Assembly: GCA_024760505.1 (NCBI GenBank)
Contig: CP058931.1
Coordinates: forward strand, 372,001-436,000
DNA: 64,000 bases
Reading direction: 5' to 3'
DNA from: Nitrospira sp.
Lineage (GTDB): Bacteria; Nitrospirota; Nitrospiria; Nitrospirales; UBA8639
Shown: positions 28,146-37,464 of the stretch, in pieces
Layout of the letters: each line of letters begins with the position of its first letter
Numbering within the stretch: position 1 is the stretch's first letter
Notes under the pieces: generated by a model
The model's input: only the letters and a program-made list of their open reading frames with translations
Database searches by the model: none
What the model was told of the DNA's origin: nothing
Position numbers and translations under genes: made by a program

Positions 28146-28287
28146 CTTTATAAATAGTCTCCCAATTTTCCAACGCCTGTTGCCCGTTCCCATGGTCGAA
28201 CGCTCGTATCAAGCGGCAGGACTTACTGGTTTTGGGTCATTTTGCCGGACCAAAACCCAGCCTTTTTCGTTCATGTACATAATTTAG

Positions 28288-28773
28288 AGGTGGTCCTAGG
28301 AATTTGGACAGGGTGTTAGGCTACAATTTGTGACCAAAGGAGAGTCATGGATTATTAGTCGAACTCGAAAGAATCATCCTGCGAATTTCAAGGCTAAAGT
28401 CGCGGTGTCTGCGCTCAGGGAGGATGCGCCGATATCGGAGCTGGCGGTGAAATATGGCGTACATGCCACCGTCATTCATCGCTGGAAACGTGAAGTCCTG
28501 GCCTCCATGGAGGCGGGGTTTTCAGGAAAGCTTGAAAAGAGCAACACCGAGCACGAGGCGCACCTCAGAGGTGGTCCGGGACGTTTTACTCTCAAAGGCA
28601 TGGAACCACCCACGGCGCTCACTGCAGCAAGCCTTTTTTTTTCCAAAATGAAAAAACGCGCCATGGGATGGTGCCCCGATTACTCTTGCAATTGCAGCTG
28701 TCAATCGATAACTTTCCAGAAATTTGTGGGTCGATGGCCAAAAACTCTTGAAAAACAACGGAGAGCCGGATAG
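28288..28773 (+). mobile_element. IS3-family insertion sequence remnant
   Basis: A likely left end, TGGTCCTAGGAATTTGGACA at 28291-28310, precedes an OrfA-like frame. Only about the first 75 codons of OrfA are recognisable; no OrfB and no matching right end were seen. The element is a truncated relic. Confidence 0.6.
28330..28773 (+). pseudogene. truncated IS3-type transposase OrfA
   Basis: The frame contains the HTH domain of IS3-type OrfA proteins: HPANFKAKVAVSALREDAP, then ELAVKYGVHATVIHRWKREV and GFSGK. After about residue 75 the sequence changes to unrelated residues rich in Cys and Trp, so the gene is fused to foreign DNA or frameshifted. An ATG with AAGGAGAG upstream (28348) is out of frame and stops after three codons, so the 5' end is damaged as well. 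Not functional as it stands. Confidence 0.65.
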
Positions 28774-29195
28774 ATACCCAATAAAAATGTGCTATAATCG
28801 GCCCCAAAATGTCCTTGAGTACGAACACATTCTCACTTAGTCAGCTAAGCCGTGAATTGCCTCAAGGTATTGCTCAAACTTTCCATGACCATATTTTTGC
28901 GTGCGACCATCTCCAATGGCTTTCCTGCCCACAAAGTCCAATGATAGAAAGCGATCAAGGTCTCTCGCTTCTGGATTGTCCTACGATAAATTCCTCCTCT
29001 TCCCTCAGTTTTGCATACCCCCATATAGTACAATTCACGATGGAACCCAGATCACGCAGGGGGACCATCTCCCTCTTAGGCAACGCAAAATAACCTTCCC
29101 CATTGAGCATTCCTTCTTAGGTTTTTTCCTCAGTGGGATATTTTATATGGGTAGTTTCAGTTTCATAATCTTCTTACTAAACGGGAGCGTCAGTG
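28774..29195. other. intergenic region after the IS remnant
   Basis: No supportable gene. It may hold more degraded insertion DNA and the promoter of opgG. A TATAAT hexamer lies at 28793-28798 without a well-spaced -35 box. Confidence 0.3.
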
Positions 29196-30737
29196 ATGAG
29201 AATCTTGTTAGCTGGAATGGTCGCGATGTTCTTGATGTTCCCCCTGCATGTCGCAGCGGGCTTCACATTCGATCAGGTGGTTCAGAAAGCGAAAAACTTA
29301 GCGGATAAACCCTATGAGGCCCCTCAACTTGTCCCAAAAATTATGCGGGAAATATCCTATGAGGCGTATAAAGGGATCCGGTTTAATCCTGACCACAGTC
29401 TATGGAAAGAGAGCCAATCAAATTTTCAAGTCATGTTTCTTACTCCGGGGTTGCATTACACCCACCCGGTGACCATCAACGTCATCGACGCCGAAGGTCC
29501 ACGCCCGCTGGTTTTTAAGAAAAGCGACTTTGTGTTTGCCGACCCCGAAATCGAAAAACGGGTGCCGGCCGATGTAGGATTTGCCGGATTCAAGCTGACC
29601 TTTCCCTTGAAAAACAAAAATGAACAAAATCAGTTTTTGGTTTTCGCGGGGGCGAGTTATTTTCGGGGGGTCGGAAAGGAAAACGTGTTCGGGTTAGCAG
29701 GACGAGGCCTGGCCATTGATACGGGACTCCCCAGCGGAGAGGTATTTCCTTCATTCACGGAATTCTGGTTGGTACGCCCGTCTCCAGATGCCAAAGAAAT
29801 GGTGGTTTATGGTTTACTGGACAGCATCAGTCTCACTGGAGCATATCAATTTACCATTGTCCCCGGTAGCCAGACGAAGATGAAGGTACGCACCAAACTC
29901 TTCCCCAGAAAACCTATTCAGTTATTGGGTGTTGCCCCGCTGACCAGCATGTTCTTTTATGGAGAGAATACCCCACGACCAGCTGGAGAATGGCGCAGGG
30001 AAGTCCATGATTCGGACGGATTGCAGATTCATGATGGCCTGACCCGTGAGTGGTTGTGGCGTCCCTTGATGAATCCTGCCAACCTTGAAATGGATTTTTT
30101 CAGCACGGACAATGTACAAGGATTCGGTTTACTGCAACGTGAGGAAAAATTTTCTGGCTACGAAGATTTAGGGGCGCATTATGAACAACGTCCAAGCGCC
30201 TGGGTCGAACCACAGGGTGACTGGGGGCAAGGAAAAGTGGTGCTCGTCCAACTGCCTACCCCCAATGAAACGCATGACAACATTGTCGCATTTTGGACAC
30301 CCGTAGCGCCCGTGACCCGGGAGACCCCTTTAGAAATGGCCTATGATGTGAGTTTTGGGAAGGCCACTCTCTCACAAAATCCGTTGGGAACCGTGGTCAA
30401 TACCTTTATCGGGGACGGCAATCGGATCGGGGGAGGAAATGTTCCGCAGGCGTATCGTATCATTATCGATTTTGCGGGTGGCCCACTGAGCAAAATGCCG
30501 CCCGATGCTCCCATCAGCGGCCAGGTCACGGTGTTGGACAATAGCGACATCCTGGAGCATTTTGTGGAATATCATGAACAGATACAAGGATGGCGACTGT
30601 CCATCCTGGCCAAACCTCAAGACAAAAAGCCGCTTCATTTGCGGGCATTTCTCAAAACAGATTTGGCAACCTTAACGGAAACCTGGACGTACCGCCTACC
30701 AATGAATAACCACATTCTGGCACCAGAAAAAGAATAA
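29196..30737 (+). CDS. opgG: periplasmic glucan biosynthesis protein OpgG (MdoG)
   Basis: The 513-residue protein has a signal peptide (ends HVAAG) and the full OpgG domain. Family motifs seen include YEAYKGIRFNPDHSLW, QLLGVAPLTSMFFYGEN, HDSDGLQIHDG and the late RIIIDFAGGPL. OpgG acts in the periplasm on the beta-1,2-glucan backbone made by OpgH, to form osmoregulated periplasmic glucans. The ATG at 29196 is preceded by GGGAG; a GTG directly before it is also in frame. The stop overlaps the start of a small ORF, which in turn overlaps opgH, so the three genes are translated as one coupled unit. Length is normal for the family. Confidence 0.93.
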   Translation: MRILLAGMVAMFLMFPLHVAAGFTFDQVVQKAKNLADKPYEAPQLVPKIMREISYEAYKGIRFNPDHSLWKESQSNFQVMFLTPGLHYTHPVTINVIDAEGPRPLVFKKSDFVFADPEIEKRVPADVGFAGFKLTFPLKNKNEQNQFLVFAGASYFRGVGKENVFGLAGRGLAIDTGLPSGEVFPSFTEFWLVRPSPDAKEMVVYGLLDSISLTGAYQFTIVPGSQTKMKVRTKLFPRKPIQLLGVAPLTSMFFYGENTPRPAGEWRREVHDSDGLQIHDGLTREWLWRPLMNPANLEMDFFSTDNVQGFGLLQREEKFSGYEDLGAHYEQRPSAWVEPQGDWGQGKVVLVQLPTPNETHDNIVAFWTPVAPVTRETPLEMAYDVSFGKATLSQNPLGTVVNTFIGDGNRIGGGNVPQAYRIIIDFAGGPLSKMPPDAPISGQVTVLDNSDILEHFVEYHEQIQGWRLSILAKPQDKKPLHLRAFLKTDLATLTETWTYRLPMNNHILAPEKE

Positions 30738-30985
30738 TGGCCCGATCGATTGCCGAACATACTCTCTCACGAGCCTGTGACTACCTGTCGGCAATGGGAG
30801 TAGAATTAACGCGCGAGGTCACGCTGCGGGCTCTCACCCTGGTTGAGGCCGGACTGGCTTCAAAGCAGGAAGATCCACTGCAATTTGTGATGACAAGAAT
30901 CCATGACCACTTTGCCCTGCAGAATCCTCCTCTCCCAACCACCGCTCCACCGATCACACGCGGCAGCATGAGTTTTAAAACATGA
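30737..30985 (+). CDS. small conserved-looking protein between opgG and opgH
   Basis: The 82-residue cytoplasmic protein starts on the last base of the opgG stop and ends with ATGA overlap with opgH, so it is translationally coupled to both. It is mostly helical in pattern (ACDYLSAMGVELTREVTLRA) with a Pro-rich tail (NPPLPTTAPPITRG). I do not recognise a domain. Tight coupling suggests a stoichiometric helper of the glucan machinery, perhaps a regulator of OpgH in the cytoplasm. Confidence 0.7.
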   Translation: MARSIAEHTLSRACDYLSAMGVELTREVTLRALTLVEAGLASKQEDPLQFVMTRIHDHFALQNPPLPTTAPPITRGSMSFKT

Positions 30986-33105
30986 AATTTCGTGAAGCCA
31001 CAATCGCCGAAGCCCAGCATTCGCTGGCCACCCCCAGACGAATAAGCTGGAGAATTGCCGCAGGACTCCGGCGTGCCCTGCTCACCGTATTAGTCCTCAT
31101 CCAATCTTTAGTGGCCGCTTCGTATATGACGGCCATCCTTCCCTATCATGGAGGGAATTTCCTGGAGATGGCGATTATCACCCTGTTTTTTGTGCTATTC
31201 GTCTGGATTTCCGTTGGATTTTGGATTGGCATGTTCGGATTTGTCCTCCGGTGTTTCGGCGGGGATCGATTTTCCCCACTGGGACGCCATACCGCTGCAG
31301 AGTTAAGCTCTCAACCCCTAGCACGGACAGCCGTGGTCATGCCGATCTATCACGAACCCATTCAGCGGACATTCGGCGGGATCCGCGCAATGTATCGCTC
31401 CTTAGAACAGACCGGGCAGATTGACCATTTTGATTTTTTCATTCTTTCCGACAGCCGCAATCCGGATGTGTGGTTGGCTGAACAAGCCGCCTGGCATCGG
31501 TTATGTACCGAATTGGGAGCGGGCGGACATCTGTTTTATCGGCGCCGGTCTTTGAACCAACATTATAAAAGTGGGAATATTGCCGACTTTCTTCGCCGGT
31601 GGGGTTCCGGCTATGAGTATATGATCGTCCTTGATGCAGATAGTCTCATGGGTGGATCCACCCTGGTCACGATGGTGCAACTCATGCAGGCTGAACCTCA
31701 AACAGGCATCCTGCAAACCAGCCCCACCTTGATCAATGCCCGTTCAATGTTTGCACGGGTCCAGCAATTTGCCAATCATATCTACGGCCCACTGTTTACG
31801 ACAGGCCTTGCCTCCCTACAGCTTGGGGAAGCAGTCTACTGGGGCCATAATGCCATTCTTCGCACACAAGCGTTTATGAAACATGCCGGCCTGAAGCGGC
31901 TTCCCGGGCCAGGACTTTTTCATGGCCCTATTCTCAGTCACGATTTTGTGGAAGCCTCATTTATGGGACGTGGCGGGTATGAAGTCTGGCTGGAACCGGA
32001 ACTCTCTCACAGTTATGAAGAATCCCCTCCCACCCTTGTGGATGATCTGCAACGCGATAAACGCTGGGCCAAAGGAAATTTACAGCACATCTGGCTCATG
32101 CTGTTTGAGCCCGGCCTGCGGCCTGCGCATCGCATGGCCTTTTTGAACGGGATTATGTCCTACCTGGCCTCCCCCTTGTGGTTAATCTTTTTGGTGTTAA
32201 CAACGATCGAAGCCGCACGTCTGGTCTTGTATCCGATCAATTACTTTCCCGAACCTCATAGTCTGTTTCCCCATTGGCCTGAGTGGAATCCGGAATGGGC
32301 CATCATTCTGGCCAGCAGCACCTTGTTCCTGCTGTTTCTGCCAAAATTTCTGTCCGTGATCGATGTCATCCGACGTCGACGGAGCAAACAACACGGTGGC
32401 ATCATTCGACTGTTGATCAGCGTTTTCCTGGAAATTGTGGTGTCCACTCTTCTGGCGCCCATTCGCATGTTGGCCCATAGCCGTTTTGTGTTGGAAGCAC
32501 TGCTTAACACAACATTGCGGTGGGCCGGCCAGAATCGGACAGATGAAACCGGCTGGTCTGCTGCCATTTTAAATCAGGCCCCGGGGACGCTGATTGCCGG
32601 AGCCTGGGCCGCATTCGCTTTCTGGCTTGATCAGATGTTTTTTTTCTGGTCTCTCCCGGTCGCAGCACCACTCGTGTTTGCCGCACCTACCTCCGTGTTT
32701 CTCAGTCGGGTGGGACCAGGTGAACGACTGAAGCGCTGGGGATTTTTGCAAGTTCCTGAGGAACGTCATGGCTCACCGTTGTTGGATGATGTCTATGCCA
32801 GGACCTATCCTCAATTGGAGACGTACACTGAACGTTCTTCTTCCGCCATACAGGCTATCCTGGATCCGGTGCTAAACCAGGTACATCAAGCCATGGCTCA
32901 TGCGCATCGAGGGGGCAAAAAACAGGAAATGATCCTCGCGCTCCGCAAACGATGCTTTGAACATGGCCCGCACGCCCTCACGCAAAAAGAACTCTGTCAC
33001 CTGGTACGCGACCGGGCCAGTTTGCAATGGCTGCATGAGCAGGCCTGGCAGGCTCCGCCTGATTCCTATTGGGGCAAAGCCCTTCAGCATCATTTTCAAC
33101 ACTGA
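30982..33105 (+). CDS. opgH: glucan glucosyltransferase OpgH (MdoH)
   Basis: The 707-residue inner-membrane enzyme polymerises glucose from UDP-glucose into the glucan backbone. It has N-terminal membrane helices, a GT2 domain with the substrate-binding IVLDADSLMGG, the HDFVEA acceptor motif and LQRDKRWAKGN (the QxxRW motif), and a set of C-terminal membrane helices. The family often has a longer N-terminal tail than seen here. It shares an operon with opgG and the small coupled ORF. Glucan level normally responds to osmolarity; no regulatory site was recognised. Confidence 0.93.
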   Translation: MKFREATIAEAQHSLATPRRISWRIAAGLRRALLTVLVLIQSLVAASYMTAILPYHGGNFLEMAIITLFFVLFVWISVGFWIGMFGFVLRCFGGDRFSPLGRHTAAELSSQPLARTAVVMPIYHEPIQRTFGGIRAMYRSLEQTGQIDHFDFFILSDSRNPDVWLAEQAAWHRLCTELGAGGHLFYRRRSLNQHYKSGNIADFLRRWGSGYEYMIVLDADSLMGGSTLVTMVQLMQAEPQTGILQTSPTLINARSMFARVQQFANHIYGPLFTTGLASLQLGEAVYWGHNAILRTQAFMKHAGLKRLPGPGLFHGPILSHDFVEASFMGRGGYEVWLEPELSHSYEESPPTLVDDLQRDKRWAKGNLQHIWLMLFEPGLRPAHRMAFLNGIMSYLASPLWLIFLVLTTIEAARLVLYPINYFPEPHSLFPHWPEWNPEWAIILASSTLFLLFLPKFLSVIDVIRRRRSKQHGGIIRLLISVFLEIVVSTLLAPIRMLAHSRFVLEALLNTTLRWAGQNRTDETGWSAAILNQAPGTLIAGAWAAFAFWLDQMFFFWSLPVAAPLVFAAPTSVFLSRVGPGERLKRWGFLQVPEERHGSPLLDDVYARTYPQLETYTERSSSAIQAILDPVLNQVHQAMAHAHRGGKKQEMILALRKRCFEHGPHALTQKELCHLVRDRASLQWLHEQAWQAPPDSYWGKALQHHFQH

Positions 33106-33438
33106 ACAGATTTGACCGGGACCTCACCACCTCTGGACTATCCACCACCAGGCACCTGCCTACCTCAGCACTGCGTTGATCCCCCACTACCCATTTCCGT
33201 CTAATCTCAATTTCTTTTCTTTTTCGTCTCCACATTGCATGGCCCAATTTCTGCCTCAACGCATCAGACTGGATTGCCCTACTCTTTTCCGATAAGATCC
33301 CCCATTCCCTTACAACCGGGCGCAAGGAATGGCTACTGTGATGAGCGTTCATCAGAGATGAACCATTTCCTTGTTTCTTTCGACAAATAGACAAGAGCAC
33401 ACCGATATTCACTCATTCATGTCACGGAAGGAACCATC
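33106..33438. other. intergenic region after opgH
   Basis: No supportable gene or clear terminator. It probably contains the promoter for the following secreted protein. Confidence 0.3.
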
Positions 33439-35250
33439 ATGCGATTTCTTCGAATCCTACGATCTACAGTCCTAATGATAGGCCTCGCGATAATGATATG
33501 CTTCTACACCAGTGCGCAGGCTAGTGATTCCCTGAATATCCAGACGATCCTATTAGAAAAGCCGGTCTACTTTACGACGGTCATTGGAGACGAGGCTCTC
33601 CTCCAGCCAGGAACCTATGAGATCCTTCCCTTGGCTGACAGCCTGCAAGTGAGTTCCCAAGATGCAAAACCACCCATCCAATTGGCCATCACCTTGGACA
33701 CACATGATCAGGACTTGCGTGATCCCGTGGCCGTCTCTGTTCCCGGCATACCGGGGGGAGATTCCGCTGACCGCCATGTGCTGGCACTGTTCCTACCAGG
33801 CGGGCTTGCCTATGAAGCTGAAGGCACCTATAGCGGCATTCGCTCCCGCGCAGTTGATCCGCAATCCTTGATCACGGATCCCATGAAAATTTATCTGGAG
33901 AAACCGGTACATTTTATGAGTCCTGATGGAAACGGCCTTGAGGTGCCGATTGGAACCTACACCGTGGAGAATGCGGGAGAAGGGATTCGGTTAATGACTC
34001 CTGAAAAAGAGGAGGGCCTACTTTTGGAAGCCCAACAAGACACAAATGATGGAGCTCTCGAGACCTCGGTCGCTCTGTCTTTACCGGGTGACGCCGAAGA
34101 AGAAGCCGATCTGCATTATATCGTCCTGATGGCGCCTACCGGAGAAAGCTTACAGGCCTTCGGGACCTATAGCGGCATTCAACAACGGGGACTCTTTCAA
34201 AATATTGCCAAAGGGGCGAAGGGAACCGTAAACCGCGCGAAAAGCACCGTGAATCGGGTTGGGCAGGGAGCGAAGCGCGCAACCCAGCAAATCGGGAAAG
34301 GCATCCAACAAACCGGACAGAACGCAGGCCAGTTCGCTCAAAAAACGGCATTGGAAGCCAAGAAAAAGGCTGAATGGCTGGCCAGACAAGCCGCGCAAGG
34401 TGCCCTGATCGCCGCCAAAGCAGGATGCAAGGCCGGCCTCACAGCTACACGCATTGCGGCAGAAGTTCAAGCCAAAATTTTAGGGCCAATAATGGGAGCA
34501 TTGGCCAAGGCCCTGCAGATGGATAAAACGCAAGCAGCCCTTCGCCAAGCCATCAACACCATCAAACAACAACAGGGACCGGCCATTCAACAGGCCATTA
34601 CCGCCGGATTGAGACTCACTGATCCCCAGAATGCCCAAGCGGTCAACCAGATGATGGATCCAAACCGGATGTGCGAAAAACCTGCGGCCACAGTCCAAGA
34701 CACATTTCAGAAGATGGTGGGAGCTCCGTTACGAGCGGCATTGAACGAATCGCAAAACGCGAATAGTTCCGGTATCCGCTCTCGAGGATCCGTGGCCTCA
34801 GCCAACATCGGCATCGGGGGAAATTTGGCCAAAATCGGAGGAGGCGAATTGGGTGTCAGTTATGCATTTGATTTTGTGAACCAGCCCCATTGGTACCTGG
34901 ATCTGGCTGCCATGGTCAAAACCAATATCGGCGGAGGCGGAGGAGTTTCAATTGGCATCTTTCCACGAGTCAATCCGGATACTGTCGGGGGATGGTTCCT
35001 TGGCGCTGGAGTGGGTTTTCCTTTCCCCCATCCCAAGCTGGCAAAAGTCATGGATGCCGGCCTGGACGTCTTTTTTGATTTCCCGCTTCGGATCGAACCG
35101 CCCTTCAGGCCGAAATGGGATTTGACCTCAGCCAAATTCTTTTTAGACCATTTCCAGGGATTTGCCATAAGCGTTGGCGCGGGAAAGAGCGCTTCGCCTG
35201 TCGATATTGCACTTAAGGGCGGTGTGGGCATCCGTTTGACAAAGCCTTGA
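33439..35250 (+). CDS. secreted protein with two YSGI domains, helical middle and Gly-rich C-terminus
   Basis: The 603-residue protein begins with a signal peptide (ends SAQASDS). Two tandem domains of about 100 residues follow (about 35-135 and 150-250). Each runs from LEKPVYF or LEKPVHF, through PGTYEI or IGTYTV, to GTYSGI with a nearby Arg (IRSRA, IQQRGLF). Residues 255-345 are Lys/Ala/Gln-rich helix, 350-450 include IMGALAKALQMD and NRMCEKPA, and 455-603 are Gly-rich beta-like sequence with alternating aromatic residues (GGWFLGAGVGFPFP). The protein at 50834-52213 has the same layout with one YSGI domain. I do not know the family. The C-terminal part could embed in or bind the outer membrane; this is inference. 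A strong terminator follows. Confidence 0.75.
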   Translation: MRFLRILRSTVLMIGLAIMICFYTSAQASDSLNIQTILLEKPVYFTTVIGDEALLQPGTYEILPLADSLQVSSQDAKPPIQLAITLDTHDQDLRDPVAVSVPGIPGGDSADRHVLALFLPGGLAYEAEGTYSGIRSRAVDPQSLITDPMKIYLEKPVHFMSPDGNGLEVPIGTYTVENAGEGIRLMTPEKEEGLLLEAQQDTNDGALETSVALSLPGDAEEEADLHYIVLMAPTGESLQAFGTYSGIQQRGLFQNIAKGAKGTVNRAKSTVNRVGQGAKRATQQIGKGIQQTGQNAGQFAQKTALEAKKKAEWLARQAAQGALIAAKAGCKAGLTATRIAAEVQAKILGPIMGALAKALQMDKTQAALRQAINTIKQQQGPAIQQAITAGLRLTDPQNAQAVNQMMDPNRMCEKPAATVQDTFQKMVGAPLRAALNESQNANSSGIRSRGSVASANIGIGGNLAKIGGGELGVSYAFDFVNQPHWYLDLAAMVKTNIGGGGGVSIGIFPRVNPDTVGGWFLGAGVGFPFPHPKLAKVMDAGLDVFFDFPLRIEPPFRPKWDLTSAKFFLDHFQGFAISVGAGKSASPVDIALKGGVGIRLTKP

Positions 35251-35318
35251 GAAGTTCCGGCCTTTGGGCCAAAAATATTGGGAATGAGCGATTTCGTGCC
35301 TCAAGAAACCTTCCCAAC

Positions 35319-35346
35319 GGGGAGCCAAAAGGCTCCCCATTTTTTT
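35319..35346 (+). terminator. rho-independent terminator after the double-YSGI gene
   Basis: Perfect stem GGGGAGCC/GGCTCCCC (35319-35326 and 35331-35338) with AAAA loop, followed by A and seven T residues. Confidence 0.88.
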
Positions 35347-35349
35347 GTC

Positions 35350-35596
35350 GAAATTTCATTGCTGCTCAATGGAAATCGGGAAAATGCTTCGATTCGTAAT
35401 TACACTTTTCATCAATTATCGTGTGCAGAGTTCGATGTTCAAAAGGGAATCTTCGGCACGCCATGTAAGCCACGCACATATTTCTCAACATGCTTTTCTC
35501 CACACAACCTCAAAAGGGCCTATGATACGAATAATTCAGGAACCGCCTACCCCTCGCGATATCATCCCTTCGATGCTCTAGACCCATGCTCTCAAC
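35350..35596 (+). repeat. direct repeat, left copy, flanking the toxin-antitoxin pair
   Basis: About 247 bp that recur in diverged form at 36387-36630. Shared blocks include GCTGCTCAA, AATTACACTTT, TTCAAAAGGGAATCTTC, CTATGATACGAAT, TCAGSAACCGCCT-like sequence and CGCGATATCA. It begins just after the terminator T-run. No long frame is conserved between the copies. Confidence 0.75.
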
Positions 35597-35781
35597 CGTG
35601 GACAGCCCCTCATTGCCATAATGTCACTATGCCGACCAGCATATCACGCCAATTCTACGCTGACGAAACAGTTGACAGCCCTGTAAAATCAGACGAGAAT
35701 CGCGGCATAATTATTGGCCCATTAGGAGAGCGATATACCGGTCAGCATACTATGTTTCATGAAAATAGGAGGGACAACAGG

Positions 35782-35991
35782 ATGAGTAGCACTAAAGAGC
35801 TATTAGATGAGGCAATGAAACTAAAACCAGAGGAACGGTTTATCTTAGTTGAGGGCTTGATAAAGAGCCTGGATGAACCAGACAAGAAGCTGGATGAAAT
35901 CTGGGCTGAGGAATCAGAAAACAGGCTCAAAGCCTATCGGGAAGGAAAGCTGGAAGGCATTCCAATGCAGGAAATTTTTAACGAAGAATGA
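35782..35991 (+). CDS. type II antitoxin, addiction-module component (TIGR02574 type)
   Basis: The 69-residue protein (starting MSSTKELLDEAMKLKPEERF) has the short acidic helical pattern of the small addiction-module family, including LVEGLIKSLDEPD and the end MQEIFNEE, which reads as the toxin-wrapping tail. I chose the ATG at 35782, with AGGAGGG upstream; a longer frame from 35278 has no support. It overlaps the toxin start (ATGATG), the usual arrangement. It should neutralise the ParE/RelE-fold toxin and repress the operon. The pair lies inside a long direct repeat, so it may be a mobile cassette. Confidence 0.85.
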   Translation: MSSTKELLDEAMKLKPEERFILVEGLIKSLDEPDKKLDEIWAEESENRLKAYREGKLEGIPMQEIFNEE

Positions 35992-36287
35992 TGCGCGTTA
36001 TCTTCACCAGAATTGCCAGACAGGAATTGAACGATGCTGTTCGTTTTTATGAACTCGAATATTCAGGGCTTGGGAACAAGTTCAAGGAGGAAGTGAGAAA
36101 GGCTGTATTACGAATTGTCGCGTTTCCTCACGCATGGTCCACAGCGCGTGGAGATGTAAGAAAATGTCTCCTTCACAAGTTCCCCTACAAATTGATGTAC
36201 TCTATAGAAACCGATCATATTCTTGTCATCGCCGTAGCTCATCAACACCGAAAACCAGACTACTGGGTTGATAGTAATGAAACATAA
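35988..36287 (+). CDS. ParE/RelE-superfamily toxin
   Basis: The 99-residue protein fits the RelE/ParE fold: IFTRIARQELNDAVRFYE at the N-terminus, LGNKFKEEVRKAVLRIVAFP, then LLHKFPYKLMYSIETDHILV and the end VAHQHRKPDYW. The RKPDYW ending is typical of ParE-like toxins beside TIGR02574 antitoxins. Depending on subgroup, such toxins poison DNA gyrase or cut mRNA on the ribosome; the sequence alone does not decide. Two overlapping ATG codons (35988 and 35991) could start it. Confidence 0.85.
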   Translation: MMRVIFTRIARQELNDAVRFYELEYSGLGNKFKEEVRKAVLRIVAFPHAWSTARGDVRKCLLHKFPYKLMYSIETDHILVIAVAHQHRKPDYWVDSNET

Positions 36288-36386
36288 CGAGAGGCTCCTA
36301 CCGCAGCATGGGTACTGAGGGTCCGACTTGAATTTCATGAGGGAACCCCCTTTGGCTGGAAATGGCTCCCCACTGATTTATGAGTA

Positions 36387-36630
36387 GATTTCAGTGCTGC
36401 TCAAAGGCGATCGGAAAAGGTTCGACTCGGAATTACACTTTCCCTCAAGCATTGTGAACAGAGCTCTACATTCAAAAGGGAATCTTCAGCATGCCAAGCA
36501 AGCCACGTACATATTTTTCAACATGCCTTTTATCCAAACGTCCTCAAAAACGGCTATGATACGAATGGTTCAGCAACCGCCTGACCATCGCGATATCAAA
36601 CCTTCGATGATCTAGACTCATATTCTTAAC
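36387..36630 (+). repeat. direct repeat, right copy, flanking the toxin-antitoxin pair
   Basis: The second copy of the 35350-35596 sequence, in the same orientation, at very roughly 80 % identity by eye. Together the copies bracket the toxin-antitoxin genes in a 1.04-kb repeat unit. Confidence 0.75.
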
Positions 36631-36692
36631 TGGTACCAGGCAGAGTCAGATGGACCAGATATGGATCTTTTCGAATGCTGCCATAGTAGACC

Positions 36693-36830
36693 GATCCGCA
36701 TAAGATGCCATCATAAATAGCCCCGTGGTCGCAAGTCATTGAACAGAAAATGTTTTTGACGTATTCTTCAAAAAAAATCGATGGCGGGTTATCCAGACAA
36801 AAATTGGCGGATCCGACTCTTATGCGGATC
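36693..36830. repeat. 13-bp inverted repeat bounding a 138-bp segment
   Basis: GATCCGCATAAGA at 36693-36705 is the exact complement of TCTTATGCGGATC at 36818-36830. GCGGATCCG occurs twice at the right end (36807 and 36824). It may be the ends of a tiny mobile element, or operator sites before the next gene pair. Confidence 0.5.
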
Positions 36831-36864
36831 CGGCTAAACATTGTTCGCTCTAGAGTATTGGCGC

Positions 36865-37464
36865 ATGATCACACTTGAGGAATTCAGAGCCCGTTGCGCG
36901 ATGGATAAAGCAGAGGACATCGTTGATGAGGTATTACTCGAAGACGATGCAGTGCATGTATCAGCAGAGAACCGCACATATCTTTTGGAGGGACTTGCGA
37001 GCGTATTGGCAGTTGAGCAGTCTTGCATCCAACTTTGGATTGTTGGCTCCGCAAAGCTGGGTTTTGCGATTACTGAAAAGAAGAAGGATGGGGAATTACT
37101 GCCACGGTATCGTCCTTTCAGCGCAATCTCCGATATCGATACGGCTATCGTAAGCCCCGAACTGTTTCGCATTGTGTGGGACGAACTCTCTACCTATGCG
37201 CACGGCCAGCCATGGATGCCATGGAACTCGGGTCGACTGGGCGATTATATGGTCTACGGTTGGCTTCGGCCTGATCATTTCCCCCGGGGTGGCCGAGTCA
37301 GAAAATGTGATGACTGGTGGGATCAGTTTCGCCGATTCTCTGCCGATCCACGCTTTGGCCGCCGCAGCGTTCGTGGGGGGCTGTTTCATTCAATTTCCGA
37401 CCTTCGGCGATACCTGCGCCGATCAGTATTAGAATGCATCCATGCAGAACAGGAGCAAGCATGA
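36865..37464 (+). CDS. predicted nucleotidyltransferase-fold protein paired with DUF262
   Basis: The 199-residue protein has a pol-beta-type nucleotidyltransferase pattern: WIVGSAKLGFAI with Gly-Ser at 61-62, then AISDIDTAIVSPELF with D90 and D92 as the metal-binding pair. Nothing else is recognised; the C-terminal part is rich in Arg and Trp (CDDWWDQFRRFSADPRFG). A third acidic residue was not placed. I used the ATG at 36865 rather than a TTG at 36841. The last codons overlap the DUF262 gene (ATGA), so the two proteins are coupled. Such a pair is typical of small defence or genome-conflict modules, though I cannot name it. The enzyme could transfer a nucleotide to a tRNA or protein. Confidence 0.65.
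   Translation: MITLEEFRARCAMDKAEDIVDEVLLEDDAVHVSAENRTYLLEGLASVLAVEQSCIQLWIVGSAKLGFAITEKKKDGELLPRYRPFSAISDIDTAIVSPELFRIVWDELSTYAHGQPWMPWNSGRLGDYMVYGWLRPDHFPRGGRVRKCDDWWDQFRRFSADPRFGRRSVRGGLFHSISDLRRYLRRSVLECIHAEQEQA

Noticed and set aside
28845..29033. Minus-strand frame that looked like transposase debris
   Set aside because: Short, no motif that can be named; left as possible IS debris only.
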